From the NCBI GenBank assembly GCA_000827265.1, contig KN834757.1, positions 534,537-598,536 on the forward strand: DNA of 64,000 nt, in the 5' to 3' direction. The notes under the pieces were generated by a model. The model saw only the letters and a list, made by a program, of their open reading frames with translations. It was not told where the DNA came from and did no database searches. The translations under genes and the position numbers were made by a program. This DNA comes from Collybiopsis luxurians FD-317 M1. Its lineage: Eukaryota > Basidiomycota > Agaricomycetes > Agaricales > Omphalotaceae. Within the stretch, counting starts at the first letter, position 1. Each line of letters begins with the position of its first letter. Shown piece by piece: positions 11,301 through 28,558 of the stretch.

Positions 11301-12890
11301 GATTGTTGTGTGGGGTGCTGATGATCTTGTTCAGCCTACGTCGAAAGCGAAACAGTCGATGGTGGTGCTTAGTCTGCTTATTCTGGGTGAACTTGGTCGT
11401 TTCATGTGAGATCGCTTGTTCTGGTTTGGTATTCTTGTGGATGTTGACATTTTTGCATAGCGATATGTCTCCGCAGCAAGATATCTTTGCTAATGCTATT
11501 GAACACTTTTCTGCTGAGCAGGAGGATATTCGTTCGGCTGCGTCGTTTGCTGCAGGTATCGTATCTACCTCTTCGTCGTCGTTGCCGTATTGTTTCTTCG
11601 GACTGAGTATTTTTTCCTCGATCAGGAAATATTGCTATTGGAAATCTTCAACAATTCCTCCCTGCTATTGTCAAAATGATTCAGAGCGATGCCAAGAAGC
11701 GATTGTTATCATTGCATGCTTTAAAAGAGGTGAGTGTCTGGCTGGTTCTCCTCGAGTCTTTTTTTTTTCCTGTCTACCTCGTCTAACCAGGAGACGTTAC
11801 CTAGGTTGTTACGCATTGTTCTCATAGCCAACTGGAAGGCGTCGCCGATCTGCTATGGGTGCCGCTGTTTGAAAATTCTGAAAATTCGGAGGAGACGACG
11901 AGAAATGTTGCTGCTGCTTGTATTGGTAAATTGGCTACTACGCATCCATCGAAATACTTGCCTCAGCTTCATGTGAGTAGCAGTCCTTTTTCTTTGGGTT
12001 TCGAATGGTGCTGATGAATTGGATCTTGAAGAACCGAATCCACGATAGTAATCCTGCGGCGCGAGCGACGGTGGTATCGGCTATTCGGTACACTTTTGCT
12101 GACGCCGCCCCTACGTATGACGAGTTGCTCTCTCCGCTTGTTATTGATTTCTTGTCGTTGATGCGTGATGAGGACTTGGTACGTTGCGAATTCAGTCTCG
12201 CTGTTCTCTGTACTCAGATATTTGCCACTAGACTGTTCGAAGATTGGCGCTTTCCGCGTTGAACTCTGCCGCCCGCACAAAATCTCATTTGATCAGAGAT
12301 CATCTAACTGTTCTCCTACCCAGCTTATACGGTGAAACTACGGTCAATCCAGATCTCATTCGGACCGTACAGATGGGTCCATGGACGCACAAGGTCGATG
12401 ATGGTTTGGATGCGCGAAAGACGGCGTATGAGACGATGTATACTCTTGTGAGTTATTCTCTCTTTCAAATATCCTTCCCCCTCTGACCTCGATAAATCTA
12501 TTTATCCAGCTCGACACCTGCCTACCCAAACTCGACCTCCGCGAATTCCTCGGCCGAGTCCTCGTCGGTCTCTCAGACGACTCGGACGAGATCAAAGTCA
12601 TCTGCCATATGATGCTCTTCCGACTCTCGCAAGTCGCCCCCGCCGCCGTCTCGCAAAGATTAGACGAAGCGACTCCCCAACTGGAGAAGACAATGAAAGG
12701 GGCGACCGTGACGAAGGATACGGTCAAGCAGGATTTGGAGAGGGCTGCCGAGCTGCAGAGGAGCGCGTTGAGGGCGGTGGCGGCGTTGAGTAAGACGGGG
12801 GCTGGGGTGTCGCCCAAGTTTGATGCGTTTGTGGAGGAGTTGAAGAAGAATCCGACGTGGGGAGCTGAGTTTAAAGAGCTTGTGGGGTGA
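8324..12890 (+). CDS. CAND1: Cullin-associated NEDD8-dissociated protein 1 (CAND1/TIP120)
   Basis: HEAT-repeat exchange factor for SCF ubiquitin ligases; it wraps un-neddylated cullin-RBX1 and swaps substrate receptors. The start needs two short exons that simple ORF scanning misses: 8324-8362 (MTKTYQMNSLIEK) and a 26-nt exon 8416-8441 (MQSPDQDFR). These join at 8494 to FMGLNDLMTEIKQD, restoring the family's N-terminal signature. HEAT helices follow (VRKRAIVTLSQFIPI, SSLDEIVPGIIKAAQRDDDE). The acidic insert typical of CAND1 is at 9612-9760 (DDEDEEMADAEDDEDDDADL), followed by SYKIRRSATKMLAALIGTRP. The C-terminal half contains IRSAASFAAG and NPAARATVVSAIRYTFAD and ends NPTWGAEFKELVG. About 1,200 residues over more than 15 exons, close to the usual ~1,230. 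Confidence 0.95.
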
Positions 12891-13104
12891 GAAACTGAAC
12901 AATGAATGTCTTAATAAAGGATAGATTGTTGAAAATTTCTTGTAATGTACTGTCAAATTGTCTTTCAATGTGTAACTCTTGGTCTCTGTCCTTGCTCTTT
13001 GCTCCGCTTGCGATAGACAGCTTTGACCGGCTTACATATGCATACCGCTTATGTACATTCCTTAGCCTTGGCTTCTTTCGCCACAAACTGTCATATTATC
13101 TACG
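12891..13104. other. CAND1 to MSH4 spacer
   Basis: About 215 bp, head-to-tail: the CAND1 3' UTR and terminator plus the MSH4 promoter. Nothing distinctive seen. Confidence 0.5.
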
Positions 13105-16100
13105 ATGGGGTCTCGTCTAACCACAGATTACGCGTACAGACGACCGAGTACTGCTCAAGGTCGTCCATGGACATCGCAGTCGAGACCTTCCACAGCGCGT
13201 CCTCAAACAGCGGCTTCAACGCGACCCGAAGGAAATTTTGTCATCGCTTTGCTTGAGGGCCGAGGCGTTGGACGCGAAGTCGGACTAGCTGCCCTAGATA
13301 AGGATACTGGACGTGTTGTCTTGGTACAGGTGAGCCCCGCTCAGATCGTCAAGTGGATCCTCTCGCAATTGCTTTTCCTAGCTTTCAGATTGTCAGACTT
13401 ATGTGAAAACCCTACATCAAATGCATTTACACAAGCCGAGTTTGATTTTGGTCCCGGATACTTTCCTTTCTGCATCGGATGCCGCTCTGGTTGTGGTGGG
13501 TGGCGGTAAAGGAACTACGAATCCTTCGTTGTTGGTCGAGTTCATTCGGGAAGAGTTTCCTGATACACCGATAGAGCCTATCTCGAGAAAATATTGGAAT
13601 GAAATTTCTGGTATGTGTACTTGTTTAATGTTCGATCTGCTTGGTTGATCCAATCCGGGACTCAGGCCTCGAATTCATTCAACAACTCTGTGTCGAAGAT
13701 GAAGAGAGGGCGGGAACGATTCTTGCAGTGTCCAACAAGTAAGTGACGTTGAGCTGGGTATATGCGTCGTCAGCTTGTGTGTCACCGTTAATAGAAAACA
13801 CACAGATACTATGTTCTTTCCGCTTGCTCGGCACTCTTCAAACACGCAGAGACTCGTCAGAATACACGGTTTTTCGCAGGATCCTTGCGTATTCGGTACT
13901 CGCCTGTCGATGGGACGATGATGATAGATCCAGAGAGTGCCAAGAATCTTGAGCTTGTAGCGAATATGTCCCATCGCAAGTCATACCACTCCATTTTTGG
14001 GTATGCACGGTTTCAGAAATTTGTCGCAGCGACTGACTCCACCTGCTCAGGGTCTTGAATCACACGTATACTGCGATGGCGGCTCGCCTCCTACGTGTCA
14101 ATCTGCTAGCACCTATCACAGGTACGAATCCAACGTTCGCCAAGATTTGTAGCTGCAGTCTCACTTTACCAGTACAAACATCGATTGAAGCACGCTTGGA
14201 TGTTGTGGAAGAATTCGTTCAGGATGAAGATCTATATAATCAAGTCCGAAGCGCCCTCAAAACCTTGAACAAAATGGATTTTGATAAATTGATTGCTATG
14301 GTGGGCGTGTCCGCACCATTGGCTCGACTTGCATTATTGACATCCCCACTCATATGCAGCTTGCCGCTTCTGAAACCCGTGTCACGAACAGTGCCCAAGC
14401 CGCTTCTACTAGAGTTACTCAGATGTTAAATCTTCGCAGCGTTGTTCGAAATCTTCCTTTGTTGCGAAAGGCTTTATCCAGCACCAAATCCCAGCTGTCA
14501 AGAATCATACATGAGGTTCTTTTTTCTTTGCCCGTTCGCCTTCATCATGAAGCTGGCTGAATCTGTCGTGTAGATGTTATCCGATGAAAGAATCGAAACA
14601 ATCGATTCCCTCATTCGCACCAGTCTCAATGAAGATACGACACCGGCAAAAGTGTGATCTCGTATTTGTGGAATACTTGCGGACCTAATCTTGTCTATTC
14701 AGCATGGTATTGCCTCTGTAAACGCACGCGTATACGCGGTGAAGGTTCGTGAGGGCTAATTTGATCTTCGCTTCCCCAACTAATTCTTTCGCAGGCTAAC
14801 TACAATCGACTACTGGACGTTGCTCGTGAGACCTACAAGGAAAACGTCGGCGACATCTACTCTCTCTGCAACGCTCTTGCGGAAACACACGAGCTTCCTC
14901 TCACGCTAGTTTACCAAGAAAGTGGTTTTGTGTTTTCGCTGAGGAAGACGGATCTCGATGAGGAGCTTCCGAAAGGGTTTATCAACGTTACCCTCAAGAA
15001 GGGAAAGTGGAAGTTCAGCAGTATGGACCTGGTGAGGATTCTCTGGCTATTCGAGTTTCCTTTCGATTTCATTTTTACTTCGTAGGCCAAAATGAATGCT
15101 CGTATGCGGGATGCGTTGGACGAGACTTTGATTCTGAGTGATAAGTATGGGCTTTATTTCACCTCGCACAGCGCAGCCCGATATCTTGTTCTAGAATTAT
15201 ACAAGATTTGGTTGGTGAGATTCTGGTGAATATTGGGGCGTTGTATAAAGCATCAGAAGCGGTGAGTGCTTCCGATCTTAGTCCCTGACAGTCTGATAAT
15301 CCCGGTCTTTTCAGGTGGCTTTAGTGGACATGCTATGGGCGTTTTCACATTCTGCAATTAGTAGGTCATCCAATCGAACATTCATGGTTCCTAACTGACT
15401 AAAACATCATCACAGTGCGCAATCATGGTTTCATCTCAGCCACTTACTACTGGATACTCCTATGCTCACAGGCCCTCTAGTACGACCTGAATTTACTGGG
15501 ACTCTCGCAGTGAAATCTGGACGCCACCCTATACTTGAAACGGTACAATCAGCGGGGACGTTGGTTCCCAACGACATTTACTGTGATGATGCTTCGTCCT
15601 TCCAACTCATCCAAGGTCCAAAGTACGTTTTGAACTTAAATAACTTGGCCTGGGAAATTTCGCTTATCTGATGTCTTTCTGTAGTATGTCCGGGAAAAGC
15701 ACATACCTCCGCCAAATTGGCCTTTTATCCGTTATGGCAATGTGTGGTAGCTTCGTCCCTGCGGAGTATGCCAGTTTCCGGTGTGCACTGTATCACACTT
15801 CTACTGGGCCCAAAGTTCACGGAACGTCCTCCCAGAATACATGATGCCTTGCTCACGCGGCTATCCAACGACGATGACTTGGAGAAGAGTTTGAGTACAT
15901 TTGCTAGTGAGATGACGACGTCTGCTATGATCCTAGGTGAGGATTTGGGCTCTGGCTATCTACCGGCGATAGTAGCTCAGAAGAAGTACTTCGGTAGGTC
16001 TTGCTACCGAGAAGTCTTTAGTTCTCGTTGATGAGCTGGGGCGAGGAACGTCTCCAAGGGAGGGCATCGGAATCTCCCATGCCATTGCAGAAGCGTTGAT

Positions 16101-16921
16101 TGAGAAAAAGGTTCAGACTCTTTCTTGCTTCCCCAACGAGTTCCTCGTTCATGTGATCTACCGTAGAGTTTCGTGTTCTTCGCGACGTAGGCCCACATAC
16201 CCTTGTATTCGAAGCGATACGTTTGCATACTGATATCTCTAGGCATTTTTCCGAGTTGAGGACCACGCTCTCCCGCCAACCGTCTGTTGTCAAGTACGCT
16301 CCTTATCGTTTCCATCGTCAAAAAAAGCTCCCGTCTCATGAATCTTTAGTCTTCACCTTGCTGTTCAGGTACGTTCATATTGGATAACTAAACCTAAGAA
16401 GACTCAATCTATATTGTATCCAGAGAACCCGCCCGTCGGAATCAAATTTTGGAATGATCTTCCAATACAGGTCTGTCGCAAGCGTTGCTTTTCGCCGAAA
16501 GAAATCTATCCGTGACATAAATCTTGAATCAGAATTGTGGACGGGGCTCCGGAAGACAATACCCATTACGGCCTTGAACTGGCCCGACTCGCTGATTTAC
16601 CTAGCGATGTTCTAACTGAAGCGACTCGCGTTTCTACCCATCTGGCAGAACTTCAAGCCCACAATCAAGCGCAAAGTGATAGTACCAAGATTGCCATGAG
16701 ACGAAAGGCATTACTCAAGGTACACATCTTCTGGCTCAAAAGCTCTTCCTGTTCACAAGTGAACTAATCGGCTTTATCTCGCTCCTGTCTTTCTGCAGCT
16801 CAAGACCAATCTCACGCAAGCTTACGAACATTCCGCTCTGCCAGACGAAGAGCTCTTAGCGTATATTGGAAGATTCCAATCCGATATCACAAAGACGTTT
16901 TTGTACTCGACGGATACGTGA
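13105..16921 (+). CDS. MSH4: MutS homologue 4, meiotic crossover protein
   Basis: Partner of MSH5 in the MutS-gamma complex that stabilises Holliday-junction intermediates in meiosis. ATG 13105 gives a Ser/Pro-rich N-terminus ([20 protein letters not shown]) in place of the mismatch-binding domain, as expected for MSH4. Connector, lever and clamp blocks follow ([76 protein letters not shown]). The ATPase core has Walker [16 protein letters not shown], split by an intron near 15622-15685, then [12 protein letters not shown] and Walker [24 protein letters not shown] and [15 protein letters not shown]. The end is [15 protein letters not shown] with TGA at 16919-16921. About 17 short introns. No disruption was seen, suggesting sexual competence. 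Confidence 0.95.
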
Positions 16922-17392
16922 TCCCAAACTTGTGCTCCCTTGCATCGCTCACATTAATGGCCATCCTATCATTTGTAAACAAAGCACAGATTTGTAGCTG
17001 TAGTTTGCTATATGAAAGACAATCACTGTACAGAGCGGAAAGTGAGCTAGCGAAAAAAAGAAAGGGCATTTGGGTGATTTGGGTGATTTACAGGAAGAAT
17101 ATTACCCCATCGTGGTTATCTCACGGCACAAGTTACAAGAGTAGTGGTATATCGTCAACGAAGCACTTGAAAGCGGCGATTTGGGTTATTGATTCCGGGA
17201 GATGTGTGGAGGGGATGCGACAGGTAATTCGGTCGACTTGAATTTTCTATATTGCGAGTTACACTCAGGCTTTAGGGAATAAACAATGGATAGGTGTTGA
17301 TAACATTTCTTTCGTATATACAAGCTTAAGTAAAGTAGGGAATCTGAGTCTGAATACGCTATTACCATGCCAGCCGACTGGGAACAAATCCT
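16922..17392. other. Convergent intergenic spacer
   Basis: About 470 bp between the stops of MSH4 (+) and the caspase-like gene (-). It holds both 3' ends. The only structure seen is a short direct repeat of GATTTGGGT near 17068-17086. Confidence 0.5.
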
Positions 17393-18985
17393 CTATAGGC
17401 AATTGGCACCAATGAGTCTAAAACTAGGGAGGCTTTGGGTCAAACTGTGGCCCGATGCTCGGTGCGATGCCTGTTGATCATCGAGAAGAGCCTGCTTTTT
17501 CTGATGCGATTGAAACAGTTCTCGACACTCCTCCTTCGTAAGAAGCAGATGCTGCTGGCATGAACAAAGTAGCTCAGGTTCCGCTTGCCCCACCCTCTTG
17601 ACCCAATCCTTCATTTTCGTCCGCGCCGATTCCAAATCTTCAAGTCGGTAATCGGGAGCACCACACTCCAGCCAGGCGTCGACAAATGCAGATGGTGCGG
17701 ATGTATTCCAGACAAAACCTTCTCGAACCTGATCCGTTGTCTCCAGAATGGGCCACAAGTCCGAGACGGCATCCTCTCCTCTTTGCAATTCGAAATATTC
17801 CATTGGTTTTACACCTGCAGGAATCTGAACTTGGTCTCTCCTACCTCCATTCCATACACCAGTATGCAACAAGGATCCAGCGAGAAATAGAATGTGCTCA
17901 TGGTAAGAGATCAGGTGAACGATTAAATCATCAGTAGTGGAATCATCTGGACTGATCATCAATCTGCGTAGTCGGGTAGCAGAGGGTGTACTTGGATAGC
18001 GATATTGTTTGACCGCAGATTCGAACGACTCTTTGAGGATTGAAGTCCGCACTGAAGGAACAGCTCCTGTCTGTGACTGTGGGGAGGCAGAGATGGAAGC
18101 CTGAGCAGGCTCCGAAGAGACAAGCTTCAGTTTTGCCAATGCGGCATGACTAAAGACAGGAAATGGAAGAGGGCGTTTGGTCATCGAAGCTTGTGGCCGT
18201 TGTTCCATAACTTTGGACCCCGGAAACGTTTCTAATGTGGCAAGAGTGGCTTCAGCAAGGGATGGAAGAGATAAGGGTTCCGAACTAGTTGGTAATGGAG
18301 GATATTCTTCACTGAAATGGCAGGATTCTTTCGCTGGATGTGGATACTCAATTCCAGCTTGATGTCCTAGTGAGGAAAATGATGCCAGCATATGGCGGGA
18401 GCCTCTGAAGTCACCAGAGGTGGACTCCGGGATAGACCAGGTCTCTTCATTCATTTTGGATGCTGTATAAGATGCCCACGCTTTCCCTTCATTCCAGTAC
18501 CCAGAATAACAAGCGCTAGCCCACAGGACAATGCGGCCTGATGCAGGTTTGGCCTTCAAAGCATCTTCGACCTCCTCTACAGTGATATACACATATGCGG
18601 AGTCCCCACCGCCTAAAAGAATCGCCCCATCCCCTTCTCGTCCATGAGAGCTAAAGGCGACGAAAAGGACATCATCAGGAGCCAACTGCAGGGCTAATCG
18701 CCTGAGGTGAGAAAAAAAGATGTTTTTGAGCCGGGAAAGGTTGCGAATTATTTTTGGCCGATCTGGATGAGGTACCAAGAGCCTTGGAACATTATCAAAC
18801 CCTAGTAGACATCCCTTGTCGGTGGAACCGTCGTATTCGTGAAGGGGAATAGGCGCCAGAAAGACATTCTCGCCTTTTTCTTCTGCATCAGTGACAGCCC
18901 AGGCAAGCTTGACGGCATCGGCGAGCATCCATCCATCCTGTTTGACCGAGGATCCGACAAGAATAATCGAGTGAAGTCTAGCCAT
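17393..18985 (-). CDS. Caspase-fold / C13-like cysteine peptidase-like protein
   Basis: Single exon; 530 aa from ATG 18985 (MARLHSIILVGSSVKQDGWM). The frame stays open upstream to an ATG at 19231, but that extension lacks the expected fold start. Residues 1-170 look like a caspase-hemoglobinase fold: a first beta strand LHSIILVGS, then DDVLFVAFSSHGREGDGAIL with candidate catalytic His114, and SGRIVLWASACYSGYW with candidate catalytic Cys159 in an ACxSG setting as in C13/C14 peptidases. The remaining 360 residues (EEYPPLPTSSEPLSLPSLAE...) are low-complexity and then helical, unassigned. Processing or cell-death roles are inferred from the fold only. Downstream of, and on the same strand as, the membrane-protein gene at 19337-20993. 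Confidence 0.75.
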   Translation of the reverse strand: MARLHSIILVGSSVKQDGWMLADAVKLAWAVTDAEEKGENVFLAPIPLHEYDGSTDKGCLLGFDNVPRLLVPHPDRPKIIRNLSRLKNIFFSHLRRLALQLAPDDVLFVAFSSHGREGDGAILLGGGDSAYVYITVEEVEDALKAKPASGRIVLWASACYSGYWNEGKAWASYTASKMNEETWSIPESTSGDFRGSRHMLASFSSLGHQAGIEYPHPAKESCHFSEEYPPLPTSSEPLSLPSLAEATLATLETFPGSKVMEQRPQASMTKRPLPFPVFSHAALAKLKLVSSEPAQASISASPQSQTGAVPSVRTSILKESFESAVKQYRYPSTPSATRLRRLMISPDDSTTDDLIVHLISYHEHILFLAGSLLHTGVWNGGRRDQVQIPAGVKPMEYFELQRGEDAVSDLWPILETTDQVREGFVWNTSAPSAFVDAWLECGAPDYRLEDLESARTKMKDWVKRVGQAEPELLCSCQQHLLLTKEECRELFQSHQKKQALLDDQQASHRASGHSLTQSLPSFRLIGANCL

Positions 18986-19336
18986 AACAGTGGAGGTTTG
19001 AGTGAAAGTGAAAATAGGGGCCGACTGGACGGATCTGGCCGTTGCGGTGGTTGTGCCGGGACTCGAAATCGCTAGTATGCTTCCGTCCGGACAAAGGGAG
19101 CATTTAGTTCTGAGCCAGTGGCATATACAGTCGTCTCTGAACAACTTTCGTTTTTGAGGTCTCTTTTGACTTGAATTTTCCCATGCCACTTCGCTCGCGA
19201 TACATACAGCTTTGACCGGCCAATTGGGCATTCCGCTCACACGCCGACACCGGATTTGAACACGGGCAAAAGTAGTAGGTGATTACTATAAATAATCCCA
19301 AAATAATGTAAAGCGTACAAAGTATCAAGATGAGAT

Positions 19337-20993
19337 TCAACCCCTACGACCTCTATTCAGACTATTTGCCACTGCCTCGTACAGATCCACCTCGGTCATA
19401 CTTTCTTCCTCCTCCTCGATCGTGTATGACCTCGGCGAGATTGCACCGCTGTTCCGCACATGCAGCCTCTGCGGCGCCGGCATCAGACACTGGGGTGGAT
19501 TTGGCAAGCCCGGAAGGAGAGTTCGAGGCTTGGGGGCCGGGTCCATGAAAAGATAGTCATCCAACACTGAATGGGTCGCGCATTCCACATCCCCCTCATC
19601 GCTATACTCGTATTCTTCAGATTGGGATCTAGAATGACGATTCCATTCGCGATCAACTTCTGATCCACGATACTCGTACTCGGAACAATGAAGAGATGAA
19701 CCGATGCGCAGAGATGGAAGATGATGAGAAGATCTGTACGACCTGATGCTTGCACGATGTCGCGGTCGATGTTGTGGATAGTCGGAAGGATGATTGACTG
19801 CAGAACGACTTGAGGCGCGCGAATTTGAAGAGATCGATGCAACCAAGGAACGAGCACGACTCTGTGAACGAGATGCAGGTGAAACAGCAGGAGCCGAGCG
19901 ATACGAAGGAGGCCGCTCTCGATGACTTCTCTCCTGACTGGGTCGATAATACTCAGTATACTGTTTCGGTTGATAAGCTTCCCGCGTAGTTCGCCTCGGT
20001 TCTGGCTGGACAGGAACCTGAACCGGCATGAATAGAGGAACCGGCATTGTCTTGACTTCGCCTTGACTTTGAACCTTGGAAAGCACGTTCAGTGCATGCT
20101 CGATATCTGACTGACGGCTAAAACCCGATTTGCAGCTGCTTGCGGTGCTAGATTTTCTTGACAGAATCAGTTTTTCTAAATCCTGAGCTCGCTCTTGTGC
20201 AAGTTTGCGGTTATGTCTGAAGGAAAGAAACGCCGCTACCAGAAGAATAGCGCCGACAATTGAAAGCGGAACAGCAAATGCTGCAGTGGGAAGGGGAGTA
20301 CGTGTGGCAAGGATGGGCGAAGCACTGTTGGAGGAAGAAGCGACTTCAACTGGTACTGGAACTGCAGTGACGGGCACAAGCACGGTAGGAACGGAAGTTG
20401 CAGATAGAGGAGCCTGCACGCCTGCGGCGGAAGCCACATTTGAAGTTCCAGAGGCTTTCGAAGTATTAGTAGATAGTTAAAATGCTACCTAACAAACTCA
20501 CGAGAAATAGAGAAAGACGACGAGGACCAAGTATTTGCGAAATCATCTGACATTTCCAAAAACCATTGTCGTACTTCTGTCGTGTTTGGAACAGCACTAA
20601 GAAAGTCAACAGCCAGTTTACCCCAATTGAAGACAGACAAATTATAGAGAATACTCACAGCGAGGCTGAGTACGTCCCTGCAGACTGTTGTACAGTAGGA
20701 TAGACCTTGTTTCCACACGTTTCACCGGATCCATCATCGCCTTGGTTCTCTGAGCGTGATCCAAAGCTGGATTGAGGTTGGCCGGGGCAGAGCCTGAAAG
20801 CGGGAGAAACGACTGCAGTGTCGGCGATCCATTTTGCTAAGATGCTGTCTCCTGAACCATAGACGTCGCCGGCCGAAGGACTAATCCATTGAACTTGAGG
20901 ATTCTCATCTGAAGCCAGAGCTAGAATAGCGGTCGAAAGAAGCCAAAAGGTGGTAAAGACAAGGGGCCAAGCGCCAGGCTTAATGAGTAACAT
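19337..20993 (-). CDS. Single-pass (type I) membrane protein with KRE9/KNH1-like ectodomain
   Basis: Start 20993 opens a signal peptide (MLLIKPGAWPLVFTTFWLLS) cleaved near ALASDENP. An ectodomain WISPSAGDVYGSGDSILAKW resembles the Ser-Thr-rich KRE9/KNH1-like fold of fungal surface proteins. Introns at about 20606-20661 and 20459-20505, the latter with a TACTAATACTT branch site, join it to a Thr/Val/Pro-rich stalk and one transmembrane helix (VPLSIVGAILLVAAFLSFRH). The cytoplasmic tail of about 240 residues is Arg/Ser/Tyr-rich (RSQSRARSLVASISSNSRAS) and ends in an acidic segment (IEEEEESMTEVDLYEAVANS). The layout suggests a surface sensor or adhesion protein; this is inference. Confidence 0.72.
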
Positions 20994-21462
20994 TGGCGGC
21001 GTGCAGGTTCTGTGTTCTTGATTTTGGAAAGTCCGGCTTTCAAGTAAAGAATGGGGAGATATAGACCAGCGCCGTCAAGGCGATAATGAAAAAGTACGAA
21101 AACAAAAAGTAAGAAGCGAAGAAGCGAATTGCCACCGGTCGCACTTTCAAAACATGATCAAAGCTAGATCTCTCGACCCGAAAATGGAAATTATAGCATC
21201 CAATCATCTCACTCAAAATACGCAATTGTTAATCTAGCTCGATGATATTTCAGTAACGATATGTATTCTACATGATGAATGCGGCTAGAAGCACAAGAGA
21301 CTAAATCAGAGTAACTCGAATCGGTGGCCATCTCACCACCATCATCATCCAGGACTAGATGATGATCGCAGTTGCGACGAAAGCACCGAGTAATAGGACG
21401 ACATATGTTTTGAGTAAGGTAGAAGGTAGGTATGTAGTAATAATATCCACAGCGAAAACAAA
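20994..21462. other. Intergenic spacer, RPB1 3' end / membrane-protein promoter
   Basis: About 470 bp. Both flanking genes lie on the minus strand, so it holds the RPB1 3' UTR and terminator and the promoter of the membrane-protein gene. No repeat or ORF stands out. Confidence 0.5.
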
Positions 21463-28087
<6,625 letters not shown>

Positions 28088-28558
28088 GACGATGACTAGG
28101 TGAGAGAAGTAGGAATTTTGAAAGGGATGTAGGAAATTTTCCTGGCTGTATTGAGGCTAAAAAAGTGAGAACGTTCAGATTGAAGATATCCTGAGGTTTG
28201 CTGGAGATCCAGACAACTCTTTTGAAGGTTTTGAGGGGAAGAAAGGCGAAAAAGACCAAGTAACCGAAAAAAAGAAAAGTAGTGGATAATTAAGGACCAA
28301 AGTTGGTCAATGGAGCTGGCAGACGATTGATAAGTCTGCAGCGTTAATTTGAAAGTGGATTGGTGGCAGGAAGGTCGAGCTCGATGGAACCGACGACGAC
28401 AACGTTGTGGTTGAGAGTCAACCAACAGTAATTGACTTTGGTGCCGGCGGCGGATCCGACACCGTGATTGTTCAGCCAGTCACGTGCTTCCGGCCTTGCG
28501 TCATGAGTTTGGGGTCAGCGAAGCCGGGACTTGAACTCAGTCTCTGCCATCTACTATA
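28088..28558. promoter_or_regulatory. Divergent intergenic region, RPB1 / VPS27
   Basis: 471 bp between two divergent ATGs, so it holds both promoters. A GC-rich patch with GCCGGCGGCGGATCC lies at 28444-28458, and CGTCATGAG just upstream of the VPS27 start. No canonical TATA box was recognised. Confidence 0.5.

Noticed and set aside
18986..19231. N-terminal extension of the caspase-like protein
   Set aside because: In frame and with an ATG at 19231, but the extra residues do not look like a domain or leader, and the fold's first strand begins at the 18985 start.
19241..19275. tRNA T-arm-like string (GTTCAAATCCGGTGTCGGC) on the minus strand
   Set aside because: The stem around the loop does not pair and there is no A-box or acceptor partner 60-75 nt upstream.
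28519..28552. tRNA-3'-end-like GCCGGGACTTGAACTCAG before the VPS27 start
   Set aside because: No cloverleaf can be drawn and no B-box partner is in range.
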